DNA from: an uncultured Bacteroidales bacterium
Lineage (GTDB): Bacteria; Bacteroidota; Bacteroidia; Bacteroidales; UBA932
Length of the DNA: 64,000 bases
Direction: 5' to 3'
NCBI GenBank assembly: GCA_944323845.1
Contig: CALUUA010000002.1
Location: forward strand, 82,444-146,443
A program made the position numbers and the translations under genes. Positions 45,952 through 55,736 of the stretch are shown in pieces. Numbering within the stretch: the stretch's first letter is position 1; each line of letters starts with the position of its first letter. Under the pieces are notes generated by a model that saw only the letters and a program-made list of their open reading frames with translations, searched no databases and was not told the origin of the DNA.

Positions 45952-48900
45952 TCAGAAATCCATGCTGAATACCGGACCTATGGTGTGTCTTCCCGGGTTT
46001 ATACCCGCATTCAGGAATCTGGAGTATGACGGGCCGCCGTTGTATGAATAGGACACTCCGACGGATGCCGGAAACTCCAGTCCGAAGAAATTGCCGAATT
46101 CGACTTCCAGAACCGCTCCGGCGGAAAACAGATGCATACCGCCGATTATGGACCAGTCGAAATGCGGAGTCAGGATGCCTCTGCTTACGTAGAACAGATT
46201 TCCGATATGAAAATCACCCATAGGAAAAGGCATGGCATAGTCCGCCGAAACCCTGATTCCATAGCTTTGGGATGCCGCCCATGACGACATCACATCGGAT
46301 GACGACAAGCCTCTTGGCAGGGTGTTGACAGTAGAAGAAAGCAAGGCTGCTTCGCCTATTCTCCGGCTGAAAGTAGCTGTAAGCTTAAGCCCCTGATTCC
46401 CGTATATTCCTGGTATATAGCCGTATGTATGCAGATATGCTGACGGAGAGGCTGCACCGCGCATACCCGGATGGAGGGAAACCCCTGTTTCGACTCCGAT
46501 TCCCCATTCAGGATAAACATCGGCATGGGCGGCAGGCAGCATGGTATAGAATCTCACCGACCCCGAAAAGGACTGGTATATGGATGATACCTGCCTGATA
46601 TCGAAAACATCATTGCTTGCAGAATATGATATCTGAGGAATCAGGCCGCGAGACCATCCCCCGGAAGAAAAATTGAACGGGACGTACACGGAGATATTTC
46701 CCGAAATGAGCGGCTTGCTTCCATAGACATATCTGTAAGTCTGCAAGGCAGTTCCTGAAGATACATCGGAGAAAACAGCGCTTTCCAGAGTCCTGGAGGC
46801 ACGGTCATTTATATCAAACCTTGCCTCGATTACCGGATAAAGGCCGGAATAACTCAGCTTGACATGGCCGGAATGCCTCCATGGTCCGTATCCTGACGGA
46901 TCTTCATGTGCCGAATACCCGATGAATCCTGTGAATGTCCCTAAGTGGTTCTGGAAAAACGCGGAAGCCCCCAAAGAGGCATAGCTCCAGTATTCTTCGA
47001 AACTCCCTTCGCTGATATTGTCATAGTCGAAATAGACCGGAGCCCAGGAATGGAGATTGAACAGATGCGGAAATTTCCTGTATTCGGCGGGTTCCGATAT
47101 GTTGACAGCGCTGCTGTCAATGAGAGAGTATCCCTTGTTTTCCGCTATCCCGGCTTCCTGCCGGGACAATGCATCCGCTATCCTGTATCCGTGCCTGTCC
47201 ATGAAATCCACAGGCCTGTGCAGCAGGGAATCCGCACTGATTTTCACGATAGGGGAGCCTGTCCTGCCGGCTGCCGAACAGATGAAGTATTCCCCGTCAT
47301 CGGTGAAAGTATAGTCCGAGACTCCGTACCGGGAAGATGTTTCCTGCCAAACCTGACCCGTGTGCGGATCCATCATGTACACCTCATTCACCCCTGTCCT
47401 GTCGGAAGTGAAAATCAGATGACGGCCTTCGGTCCCGAAATTGAAGAACCTCACGGGAGACGGCGGCAGGGTCTCTTTCCAGACATAGTCCATGTCGTCA
47501 TGATGATACGGGCATTCATCCTCGTGATGCAGGTCCGACTCGTCATCATGCCTGTTCAGATGCCTGACCTCTATATGATATATGCCGATGCCGCAGTCAG
47601 ACAGGGCCGTGCCGTAAATCGTGTCATTCAGCCATGCCGTCTCTATCAGCTGCAGGGAATCCGGCAGAGAAAACGAAACCTCACGGGTTCCGGTCTTGCC
47701 GTTAAGTATGCACAGGTGCGATCTCCCGTCATCCGTGTATTCGGTCACTGCGATATGGCCGTCAGTCGGGGAAGGATTCGGGTTGAAAAGCCGCCCTTTT
47801 TCCGTCAGCGTGCCTTTTCTGCCGGTCTTCACATCGAGCCAGCGTATCTTCGAGTCGTATTTCAGCGACCATCTCAGGTCAGGGACAGTCTCGCTCCAGA
47901 AAATTTTCCCGAGAGACTCCGACCAGTACAGCATCCCCACCTCGCTGCCGAAAGCCGATACCGTCTTTTCTTTTCCGTCATCGTCGATCTTTACCAGCCT
48001 TCTGCCCCGGTTGAAACTTTCCTTCAGCGAATACAGTTCCCCGTCTATAAACAGATTCTCCTCATATTCGGTGAATATCCGCGAGGGCTTCGAAACTCCG
48101 GTAAAGTTCAGGAAAGGCGCCCTTTCTTCCATGTCCTCTTTCCAGATGCCGTGATACAGGTCCATGGATTCTGAAACGAGTTCCCTGAATTTCTTTCCGG
48201 TGAGCTTCCTGCTTACCGTATTTCTGGCCACGATGTCATACGGTCTCTTCGCGTAATGCCTGAAAAGCTGTCCTGAAAAGTCAGGCACGTCGTACAGATA
48301 CCTGATTCCGCTCAATGTCATGTAGCCGAAGGCATAATGATCCGGAGTGTAATGCCAGTACGAGCCGTAGGCCCATCTGTCGGCATTCCTGAAGTCATCG
48401 TCATCGAACGCTATCCTGTAATAATTCAGAAAATCGCCGGTCCTGCCTCGTCCCGACCGGGACAATGCCGTTTCCGCCACCACTGCGTCCCCTTCCAAAA
48501 GCCATTTGTCCGGATATATTCCGGCCAATGCCCCGTCGAACATTTCTCCGAAGATATAGTAGAACGGTCTGAAGCAATGGCTGAGCCCGAACTGCATCTG
48601 AGCCGTGTGTCTGGATTCATGTATCGCCAGCATCGTGGTCCATGGCATAGGTTCCGGAGCATAGGCCGTGGGGGAGGTATAGAAATCCATCCTTTTCGGA
48701 GCCCAGGCTACCGAACCGTTCGACAGGGCGCAGTACGGGTGCAGGACGACGGGCATTTTCGTCCGTGTCATCTCCCCGGGCATGTAGCCTGCACTGCCGG
48801 ATACAGGAAGCCGGTATTTTTCAAGTTCCAGAACATAACTTCTGGCCGTGGAATCGAGTCCGGAAGGGTATATGATGCGGTATGCCGGACTTTCCATATA

Positions 48901-49014
48901 AGACCATCTGACAGCACCGGGGTCATCGCCGCCCAGAAAAAACTGTGCTGACAGAACCTGTGGCATCAGGCATAAAGCGGCCGCAATTATCAGATTCCTC
49001 ATGGTATTAATCAT
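45952..49014 (-). CDS. Outer-membrane gluzincin-like metalloprotease with propeller and barrel domains
   Basis: 1,020 residues (ATG 49002, MRNLIIAAALC, is an alternative start) with a signal peptide. N-terminal domain: HESRH at residues 132-136 and WLLEGDA near residue 174, the HExxH plus downstream Glu arrangement of peptidase-MA gluzincins. Middle: TolB-like propeller (NPSPTDGHIAVTEYTDD, YTFTDDGEYFICSA). C-terminal: strands with alternating aromatics ending in FSMDF; the terminal Phe is typical of BAM-inserted barrels. Inferred to be an outer-membrane protease; substrate unknown. First gene of a two-gene operon with a catalytically lost paralogue. Confidence 0.85.
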   Translation of the reverse strand: MINTMRNLIIAAALCLMPQVLSAQFFLGGDDPGAVRWSYMESPAYRIIYPSGLDSTARSYVLELEKYRLPVSGSAGYMPGEMTRTKMPVVLHPYCALSNGSVAWAPKRMDFYTSPTAYAPEPMPWTTMLAIHESRHTAQMQFGLSHCFRPFYYIFGEMFDGALAGIYPDKWLLEGDAVVAETALSRSGRGRTGDFLNYYRIAFDDDDFRNADRWAYGSYWHYTPDHYAFGYMTLSGIRYLYDVPDFSGQLFRHYAKRPYDIVARNTVSRKLTGKKFRELVSESMDLYHGIWKEDMEERAPFLNFTGVSKPSRIFTEYEENLFIDGELYSLKESFNRGRRLVKIDDDGKEKTVSAFGSEVGMLYWSESLGKIFWSETVPDLRWSLKYDSKIRWLDVKTGRKGTLTEKGRLFNPNPSPTDGHIAVTEYTDDGRSHLCILNGKTGTREVSFSLPDSLQLIETAWLNDTIYGTALSDCGIGIYHIEVRHLNRHDDESDLHHEDECPYHHDDMDYVWKETLPPSPVRFFNFGTEGRHLIFTSDRTGVNEVYMMDPHTGQVWQETSSRYGVSDYTFTDDGEYFICSAAGRTGSPIVKISADSLLHRPVDFMDRHGYRIADALSRQEAGIAENKGYSLIDSSAVNISEPAEYRKFPHLFNLHSWAPVYFDYDNISEGSFEEYWSYASLGASAFFQNHLGTFTGFIGYSAHEDPSGYGPWRHSGHVKLSYSGLYPVIEARFDINDRASRTLESAVFSDVSSGTALQTYRYVYGSKPLISGNISVYVPFNFSSGGWSRGLIPQISYSASNDVFDIRQVSSIYQSFSGSVRFYTMLPAAHADVYPEWGIGVETGVSLHPGMRGAASPSAYLHTYGYIPGIYGNQGLKLTATFSRRIGEAALLSSTVNTLPRGLSSSDVMSSWAASQSYGIRVSADYAMPFPMGDFHIGNLFYVSRGILTPHFDWSIIGGMHLFSAGAVLEVEFGNFFGLEFPASVGVSYSYNGGPSYSRFLNAGINPGRHTIGPVFSMDF

Positions 49015-49048
49015 ATTTCCGCAGGCTTGCCGGCAGAAGGGTTTCCTG

Positions 49049-49056
49049 CAAAAATA
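49049..49056 (-). promoter_or_regulatory. -7 box of the protease/propeller operon
   Basis: Minus strand TATTTTTG, exact TAnnTTTG match, about 35 nt before the start. The 162-bp gap 49015-49176 is otherwise AT-rich and shared with the divergent Na/Pi transporter gene. Confidence 0.4.
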
Positions 49057-49176
49057 CTAAATTTTGCTATTTTAACTGACATGAATTATGAATGTTAAGG
49101 AAATAATGATAAAACTTTAAATATTTTTTGTTTAATTTTGCCGGTACTTTGCAATCGCAACTATAACCGCCATTAT

Positions 49177-50919
49177 ATGCAAATTTTTCTTCAAATCTTC
49201 ACCCTTCTGGGTGCTCTGGGAATGTTCCTTTATGGAATGACTCTCATGAGCGAAGGACTCCAGAAGGCAGCGGGAGACAGGTTGAGGTCCTTTCTGGCTT
49301 CAATGACATCCACTCCTTTCAAACAAGTGCTTACAGGTCTCGGAATCACGGCTGTAATACAGTCTTCAAGTGCGACCACAGTGATGGTCGTCAGCTTCGT
49401 GAATGCAGGACTGCTTACACTTGCGAATGCCATCGGCGTGATAATGGGTGCGAACATCGGTACCACTGTCACGGCCTGGCTCATTTCCATCCTCGGTTTC
49501 AAGGTGGACATATCCATATTGTCCATTCCGCTGATGGCTATAGGCTTTGTATTTTTCGTATCCAAGAAAAGCAAGAACAAGAGTGTCGGGGAATTGATCA
49601 TAGGTTTTGCGCTCCTGTTTCTGGGTCTGAGTTTCCTTAAAGATTCGGTACCGGATCTGAATCAGTCTCCTGAGGTGCTGTCATTCCTGCAGCACTGGTC
49701 CGGATTCGGATATGGCTCGGTGCTGATTTTCGTGGTCATAGGAACATTGCTTACCATTGTCCTGCAGTCTTCGAGTGCGACCATGGCATTGACTCTGGTC
49801 ATGGTGAATGCAGGCTGGATACCGTTCGACATCGCTACTGCAATGGTCCTCGGTGAAAACATCGGTACGACCATCACTGCCAATATCGCTGCGGCGGTGG
49901 CCAATGTCTCGGCGAAACGTGCGGCGCGTGCGCATACAGTCTTCAACGTATTCGGTGTCATCTGGGTACTGATATTGTACCGTCCGTTCCTGAAATTGAT
50001 AGGTGTCATAGTGGAGGCTATGGGCTATCCAAATCCGCTGACTTCCAGCTTTGCGGACGCACAGCAGGGAACGGCTGAATATGTCGCCCTGCAGACATCG
50101 GCCCTTTACGGCGTCTCCATGCTGCATACCCTCTTCAACACCATCAACACCTGTATCCTGATATGGTTCGTGCCTGTCATAGAAAAACTGGTGACATGGA
50201 TGGTCAAGAATCCGGAGGGAGACGAGGAGATTTTCAGGCTCCGCTTCATTCAGGGCGGACCTCTCAGCACTGCCGAACTGTCTCTTGACGAGGCCAAGCA
50301 GGAAATAGTGCATTTCGCCGAAGTCTGCCACAAAGGATTCGGCTATGTACGCAAGGCCATAAACGAGACGGACAAGGACAAGTTCGAGGAACTGGATCAG
50401 AAACTCGTCAAGTATGAGGAAATCACGGACAGGATAGAGTTCGAGATCGCTTCTTATCTGAACGAAGTGTCCAAATCCGAAATCAGCGAAGAGTCCGGAG
50501 CCAGAATCAAGGCCATGTACAAGATTATCGGAGAGATGGAAAGTCTGGGCGATTCAGGAGAGGCTATAGCCCGTATGCTCCAGCGCAAGAATGTCCACGG
50601 CAAGACATTCGACGAGGCCATGCTCCGGAGGCTGAACAGGATGATGGATCTGGTCGACAAGGCTTATCTGGCCATGATCGAGAACCTCAAGAAGCGTTAT
50701 GCCGATCTGGACGACATTTCGAACGCCACCGATTCCGAAATCCAGATCAACGAATACAGGAATGCATTGCGGGAGGAACATATCGTCAATCTCGAAAGCA
50801 ACAGCTACAACTATCAGACAGGCGTATTCTACATGGATATCGTGTCCGAGCTGGAGAAGATGGGCGACTTCATCATCAACATCTCGCAGGCTGAATTGGC
50901 TGTAGCCAACGAAAAATGA
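49177..50919 (+). CDS. Na/Pi cotransporter family protein with PhoU-like domain
   Basis: 580 residues from ATG 49177 (MQIFLQIFTLLGALG); an in-frame TTG at 49138 is upstream of the hydrophobic N-terminus. NptA/SLC34-like transporter: the inverted-repeat signature QSSSATT near residue 62 and QSSSATM near residue 196, with GANIGTTVTAW and GENIGTTITAN. After the membrane part a PhoU-like helical bundle (about 365-580). Moves phosphate with sodium across the inner membrane. Overlaps the next gene by 4 nt. Confidence 0.93.
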   Translation: MQIFLQIFTLLGALGMFLYGMTLMSEGLQKAAGDRLRSFLASMTSTPFKQVLTGLGITAVIQSSSATTVMVVSFVNAGLLTLANAIGVIMGANIGTTVTAWLISILGFKVDISILSIPLMAIGFVFFVSKKSKNKSVGELIIGFALLFLGLSFLKDSVPDLNQSPEVLSFLQHWSGFGYGSVLIFVVIGTLLTIVLQSSSATMALTLVMVNAGWIPFDIATAMVLGENIGTTITANIAAAVANVSAKRAARAHTVFNVFGVIWVLILYRPFLKLIGVIVEAMGYPNPLTSSFADAQQGTAEYVALQTSALYGVSMLHTLFNTINTCILIWFVPVIEKLVTWMVKNPEGDEEIFRLRFIQGGPLSTAELSLDEAKQEIVHFAEVCHKGFGYVRKAINETDKDKFEELDQKLVKYEEITDRIEFEIASYLNEVSKSEISEESGARIKAMYKIIGEMESLGDSGEAIARMLQRKNVHGKTFDEAMLRRLNRMMDLVDKAYLAMIENLKKRYADLDDISNATDSEIQINEYRNALREEHIVNLESNSYNYQTGVFYMDIVSELEKMGDFIINISQAELAVANEK

Positions 50920-51872
50920 AAACGGAATACATTTATTCTTTGATTGTAATTGTCCTGATCTCTGTCTCATGCGGACAGAGACAGGACAATGACAATAATC
51001 AGAGGCCTTTCCCGCAGGTTTCCGTGCCGTCGATGATGACGGACTCCCGGGAGGCGGCCGAATTTCTGTCTGAGCATTTCTGGGATGAGTTTACCGATAC
51101 TTCCGGACTGTATCCCTGTGACAGCGTTCTGGTGAACGGCGTGACGCGGGCGGATCTGGAGCAGGCCTATGTAAACTGGCTGTCTGTTCTGGATATGGTC
51201 CCGTATGAGGAAGCCACGGCATCCGTGCAAAGACTTTTCGACAGGATTTCCGCAGTAGAGAGGAAGGACACGGCATCGTCTGTCTTTGAGGCGATATCGG
51301 AGATTTCGGGGAAATATCTCTATGATCCGAATTCTCCGTTCAGGAACGAGGATTTTTATCTGCCTTTCGTAAAAAGCCTTTCGCAGAGTCCCTTCGTGCC
51401 GGAAGAAATGAAGCCGGGCTATGAATACGATGCCCGGATGTGTTCCCTGAATCAGGTAGGGACGAAGGCGGCCGACTTCGTTTTCTGCGACAAGGACGGA
51501 AGACGGCATTCCCTGAAGGATATCAAAGCCGACTACATCATCCTTTTTTTCAGCAATCCCGGCTGCACTGCGTGCAAGACCATTATCGAGCAGCTGGATT
51601 CCAGTCCGGCTGTGACCGGCATGATACGGGACGGCAGGCTGGCCGTGCTGAACATTTACATTGATTCGGATCTTACCGAATGGCTCAAATACATGCCTGT
51701 CTACCCTGAAAGCTGGTACAACGGCTATGATCCGGACTATGTAATCAGGACAGATGTCCTGTATAATGTCAGGGCCATTCCTTCCCTGTATCTTCTGGAT
51801 GGCGACAAGACTGTCCTTATGAAGGATGTTCCGCAGGAGAAATTGTTATGGTGGCTGGAAAATATGATTTAA
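50916..51872 (+). CDS. Thioredoxin-fold lipoprotein (DUF5106-like)
   Basis: 318 residues. Lipoprotein signal ending LISVSC. The N-terminal half is the helical DUF5106-type domain (SEHFWDEFTDTSG); the C-terminal half is thioredoxin-like with FFSNPGCTACKTIIEQL near residue 213 and a cis-Pro region RAIPSLYLLDG. The active pair is C-T-A-C, so redox chemistry or disulfide handling in the periplasm is plausible. The ATG overlaps the preceding TGA by 4 nt. Confidence 0.85.
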   Translation: MKTEYIYSLIVIVLISVSCGQRQDNDNNQRPFPQVSVPSMMTDSREAAEFLSEHFWDEFTDTSGLYPCDSVLVNGVTRADLEQAYVNWLSVLDMVPYEEATASVQRLFDRISAVERKDTASSVFEAISEISGKYLYDPNSPFRNEDFYLPFVKSLSQSPFVPEEMKPGYEYDARMCSLNQVGTKAADFVFCDKDGRRHSLKDIKADYIILFFSNPGCTACKTIIEQLDSSPAVTGMIRDGRLAVLNIYIDSDLTEWLKYMPVYPESWYNGYDPDYVIRTDVLYNVRAIPSLYLLDGDKTVLMKDVPQEKLLWWLENMI

Positions 51873-51915
51873 TTTCATAAATTTGTTGAATCCAAGAACC
51901 AGCAAATAAAGTGAA

Positions 51916-52968
51916 ATGAAAATCGAGAAGAAATTGTGGGGGACAGCCCCTGACGGAAAGGAAATCCATAAATACACCATTACCAATGCCTCCGGGGCTT
52001 ATGTGGAACTGTCTGAGATAGGGGCGGGGATAGTGTCCGTAGCCGTACCTGACCGGAACGGCAGTCTGGCAGATGTCGCTCTCGGCTATAAGGATCCCTT
52101 GAGCTACTTCGGGGACGGCCCGTGCGCTGGAAAAGTGCCGGGGAGATTCGCGAACAGAATAGCCGGAGGCCGTTTTTCCCTCGACGGGAAAGAGTATGTA
52201 CTGCCGGTGAACAACGGACCGAACCATCTCCACGGAGGACCGGAAGGATTCCAGAACCGGATATGGGATAGCCGCGAGAAAGACGGGGGAGTGGAATTCA
52301 TGTATTACTCGGAAGACGGGGAAATGGGATATCCGGGAGCTTTGAAGGCTGTGGTCAGATATGAGTGGTCTGACGAAAACGAGCTTTCGCTCATCCTCAC
52401 TGCGGAGACAGATGCCCCTACGGTGGTGAATCTGACCAACCATGCATATTTCAATCTCAACGGAGAAGGCCACGGCGATATTCTCGGGCATGAGCTTCTG
52501 CTCAATGCTTCCGAATACCTTCCGACCGATGATACTCTGATTCCTCTCGGCGACAGCGAGCCGGTGGCCGGGACTCCTATGGATTTTGTGACGCCTAAGC
52601 CTCTAGGACGCGATATCAAGGCCGATTTTCCGGCACTGAAATACGGAAAAGGCTATGACAGCTGTTGGGTCATAGACGGAAGTCCGGAAGAATCCGTGCG
52701 TTTTGCAGCAGAACTGTATGCCCCTGAAAGCGGCAGGGTCCTTCAGGTCTATACTACCCAGCCGGGAGTGCAGGTCTATACCGGAAACTGGCTCGCCGGC
52801 TGTCCGGAAGGCAAATGCGGCAGAAGTTACGGAGATTACGAGGGAGTGGCCATAGAGTGCCAGAGATTTCCGGATACCCCGAACAAGCCTGATTTTCCGT
52901 CGGCAGTCCTCCGTCCTGGCGAGACATACCATGAGGCAATCATATTTTCTTTCGGTGTCAGAAAGTGA
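51916..52968 (+). CDS. galM: Aldose 1-epimerase (mutarotase)
   Basis: 350 residues without a signal peptide; interconverts alpha and beta anomers of galactose/glucose. Seen: [13 protein letters not shown] near residue 74, the histidine in [10 protein letters not shown] near residue 174 and the glutamate in [13 protein letters not shown] near residue 314, the two catalytic residues of the family. Ends as the thyA region begins. Works with galK (40992-42137). Confidence 0.95.
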   Translation: MKIEKKLWGTAPDGKEIHKYTITNASGAYVELSEIGAGIVSVAVPDRNGSLADVALGYKDPLSYFGDGPCAGKVPGRFANRIAGGRFSLDGKEYVLPVNNGPNHLHGGPEGFQNRIWDSREKDGGVEFMYYSEDGEMGYPGALKAVVRYEWSDENELSLILTAETDAPTVVNLTNHAYFNLNGEGHGDILGHELLLNASEYLPTDDTLIPLGDSEPVAGTPMDFVTPKPLGRDIKADFPALKYGKGYDSCWVIDGSPEESVRFAAELYAPESGRVLQVYTTQPGVQVYTGNWLAGCPEGKCGRSYGDYEGVAIECQRFPDTPNKPDFPSAVLRPGETYHEAIIFSFGVRK

Positions 52969-53003
52969 CAGCCGGTATTTTCAGGAACGATAAGACAATC
53001 TTC

Positions 53004-53798
53004 ATGAAACAGTATCTAGACTTGCTCCGGCATATCCGTGAAAACGGAGTAATGAAACATGACCGCACGGGGGTGGGTACCCAAAGCGTTTTCGGCTATC
53101 AGATGAGATTCGACCTGACGAAGGGTTTCCCCCTTCTCACCACGAAAAAGGTCCATCTCAAATCCATAATATACGAGCTGTTATGGTTCATATCAGGGGA
53201 TACGAACATCCGGTACCTGAAAGAACACGGAGTTTCCATCTGGGATGAATGGGCAGACGAAAACGGCGATCTGGGCCCTGTTTACGGCCATCAGTGGCGC
53301 AGCTGGCCGGCTCCGGACGGAAGCAGCATAGACCAGCTTTCGAATGTGATTGATACGCTGAAACGCAATCCTGATTCCAGAAGGATGATAGTCTCCGCAT
53401 GGAATGTGGCCGAAGTGGACCGTATGGCTCTGCCCCCATGCCACACCATGTTCCAGTTCTATGTAGCTGAAGGCCGGCTTTCCTGCCAGCTTTACCAGCG
53501 CAGTGCGGATGTCTTCCTCGGCGTACCGTTCAATATAGCATCCTACGCTCTCCTGACCATGATGATAGCGCAGGTATGCGGTTATCAGCCGGGGGAATTT
53601 ATCCATACCACAGGGGATACGCACATTTACAAAAACCATTTCGATCAAGTGGCCCTGCAGCTCTCGCGCGAGCCAAGACCGCTTCCTGTGATGAAGATAA
53701 ATCCTGAAAAGAAAGATATTTTCTCGTTCGAATACGAGGATTTCAAGCTGGAGGGGTATGATCCGTGGCCGGCTATAAAGGCGCCTGTCGCAGTGTAA
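53004..53798 (+). CDS. thyA: Thymidylate synthase
   Basis: 264 residues from ATG 53004 ([11 protein letters not shown]), identical in length to E. coli ThyA; the longer frame from 52965 overlaps galM and is not needed. Methylates dUMP with methylene-THF. Seen: [17 protein letters not shown], the catalytic Cys146 in [30 protein letters not shown] and the [12 protein letters not shown] loop. One nt separates it from folA, the classic pairing that recycles dihydrofolate. Confidence 0.97.
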   Translation: MKQYLDLLRHIRENGVMKHDRTGVGTQSVFGYQMRFDLTKGFPLLTTKKVHLKSIIYELLWFISGDTNIRYLKEHGVSIWDEWADENGDLGPVYGHQWRSWPAPDGSSIDQLSNVIDTLKRNPDSRRMIVSAWNVAEVDRMALPPCHTMFQFYVAEGRLSCQLYQRSADVFLGVPFNIASYALLTMMIAQVCGYQPGEFIHTTGDTHIYKNHFDQVALQLSREPRPLPVMKINPEKKDIFSFEYEDFKLEGYDPWPAIKAPVAV

Positions 53799-53799
53799 C

Positions 53800-54336
53800 A
53801 TGAAAAAGTATATTATAGCGGCTGTCGCCGACAATGGCGCCATCGGACGGGACAATTCCCTGCTGTGGCATATTTCCGGAGATATGAAATATTTCCGCAG
53901 GCTTACTTCCGGCAGTCCGGTAATCATGGGCAGGAAGACTTTCGAATCCGTCGGACGGCCCCTCCCCGGCCGCCGCAATATCGTCGTTTCCCGTTCCTGC
54001 TCCCATATTGAAGGCGCCGAAGTCGTCACCTCCCTCGATGAGGCGTTCGCATTGGCCGCCGGCGGCAATGCATCGGCCGGAGGCCGGAAAGAAGACCCGG
54101 CATCTGCTGCAGGGCCGCAGCAATGCTTCGTGATAGGTGGAGGAGAGATTTACAGACAGGCGATTGGCGAGGCTGACAGACTGTATATTACTTATGTCCA
54201 TTGTCCGGCGGACGGGGCGGACACCTTTTTCCCTGAGATTTCCCCCGAGGAGTGGAAGGAAGAATCGCGGTCGGAACTCATGTCAGACGAAGAATCCGGC
54301 CTGCAATATGAATTTGTGGTCTATGACCGTAAGTGA
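53800..54336 (+). CDS. folA: Dihydrofolate reductase
   Basis: 178 residues; reduces dihydrofolate made by ThyA. Seen: AAVADNGAIGRDNSLLWHI, the acidic active residue in SGDMKYFRRLT, PVIMGRKTFESVGRPLPGR and VIGGGEIYRQAI. Between DEAFALAA and QQCFVIGGG is a low-complexity Gly/Ala-rich stretch of about 20 residues not usual in DHFR, probably a surface loop. Starts one nt after thyA. Confidence 0.96.
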   Translation: MKKYIIAAVADNGAIGRDNSLLWHISGDMKYFRRLTSGSPVIMGRKTFESVGRPLPGRRNIVVSRSCSHIEGAEVVTSLDEAFALAAGGNASAGGRKEDPASAAGPQQCFVIGGGEIYRQAIGEADRLYITYVHCPADGADTFFPEISPEEWKEESRSELMSDEESGLQYEFVVYDRK

Positions 54337-54357
54337 CTGAACTAAAACGAACTTGAC

Positions 54358-55704
54358 ATGGAAAGAGAAAATTTTGGGAACCGTTTCGGGGTTCTCGTGG
54401 CTATGGCCGGTTCTGCCATAGGACTTGGAAACCTATGGAGATTCCCGTATCTGGTCGGCTCCTATGGCGGCGCCGCATTTATTTTCGTATATATTTTCTG
54501 CGTTTTCCTGCTGTGTCTGCCGATTTTCATTTCAGAAGTGACGGTAGGACGGAGGAGCCGCTCAAACGCGTTCGGGGCATTCAAGAAACTGGCTCCCGGC
54601 ACGAAATGGAAATGGCTCGGGGCAGTTTCGGTTGTGACGCCTATCATCGTGGTATCGTATTACAGTGTAGTGGGCGGCTGGTCCGTGGAGTATTTTCTGA
54701 AGGCAGTGACTCTGGAGTTCTCCTCGGGGATGTCGCAGTCGGAGATGGGAACGATGTTCGGAAAGTTCATTTCATCCGTCTGGTCTCCGCTTATAGGCCA
54801 TACCATATTCCTGCTGTTGACGGCCTTCATCGTCATTTCAGGAGTGAAAAGCGGCATAGAGAAGTTCGGGAAGATCATGATGCCTCTGCTGTTCGTGCTG
54901 ATTATCGCGATCGCCGTGCGTGCTGCGACCCTTCCGGGGGCTGGAGACGGTTTGAAATACCTGTTCCAGCCTGACGTTTCCAAGATAGACGCTTCCGTTT
55001 GCGCGGCTGCTCTCGGACAGGCCTTTTTCTCCCTGTCTCTCGGTGTGGGCACCATACTGACTTACGGATCGTATGTGAAGAAGGACGAAAACATCATAGC
55101 CTCCTCGACATGGACGGCAACGGCTGATTTCATTTTCGCCCTGCTTGCCAGCTGCGCCATCATGCCGGCGGTCTTCGCTTTCGGTCTTAACCCTCAGGAG
55201 GGACCGGGGCTTGTATTCGAGACCCTGCCGTTCATTTTTGCCAACATGCCATTGGGATGGCTGGTAGCCATATTGTTTTTCCTCGCGCTTATAGTGGCAG
55301 CTCTCACTTCTTCCATTTCACTGTATGAAGTGGGCGTCGCCTATCTGGTGGAGGAGAAAAAATATTCACGCAGGAGTGCGTCGATACTGATTTTCCTGAT
55401 AGCATGGGTGCTGGGCTGTCTGTGCTCCCTGTCGTTCGGGCCTCTGGCCGACCTGCATATTTTCGGGCAGACCGTATTCAACCTCTTCGACAAGGTATCC
55501 GCTAACGTCCTGATGCCTGTAGGCGGCCTCCTGCTTGTGATATTCGTAGGCTGGGTGATGAAGAGGCCGGATGTAATAGACGAGATGACGAACGGAGGGA
55601 AACTGAAAGGAAACCTGTGGATTTCAGGTCTCGTGTATTTCCTGATACGCTACGTATGTCCTCTGGCCGTCATTGCGGTCTTTGCCTCCGCCTTGATTTT
55701 CTGA
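54358..55704 (+). CDS. Sodium-dependent transporter, NSS family
   Basis: 448 residues, about 11-12 membrane helices. The unwound first helix carries the family sequence GSAIGLGNLWRFPYLVG. Members import amino acids or related solutes with sodium; the substrate cannot be told. It follows folA by 21 nt and may be co-transcribed. No partner genes. Confidence 0.93.
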   Translation: MERENFGNRFGVLVAMAGSAIGLGNLWRFPYLVGSYGGAAFIFVYIFCVFLLCLPIFISEVTVGRRSRSNAFGAFKKLAPGTKWKWLGAVSVVTPIIVVSYYSVVGGWSVEYFLKAVTLEFSSGMSQSEMGTMFGKFISSVWSPLIGHTIFLLLTAFIVISGVKSGIEKFGKIMMPLLFVLIIAIAVRAATLPGAGDGLKYLFQPDVSKIDASVCAAALGQAFFSLSLGVGTILTYGSYVKKDENIIASSTWTATADFIFALLASCAIMPAVFAFGLNPQEGPGLVFETLPFIFANMPLGWLVAILFFLALIVAALTSSISLYEVGVAYLVEEKKYSRRSASILIFLIAWVLGCLCSLSFGPLADLHIFGQTVFNLFDKVSANVLMPVGGLLLVIFVGWVMKRPDVIDEMTNGGKLKGNLWISGLVYFLIRYVCPLAVIAVFASALIF

Positions 55705-55736
55705 TGACGGCATTTCCGGAAGGCATGATGGCGGGC

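Noticed and set aside
46945..48174. 409-codon plus-strand open frame antisense to the protease/propeller gene
   Set aside because: Arg/Pro-rich shadow protein without domain features; the minus strand has signal peptide, HESRH and barrel strands.
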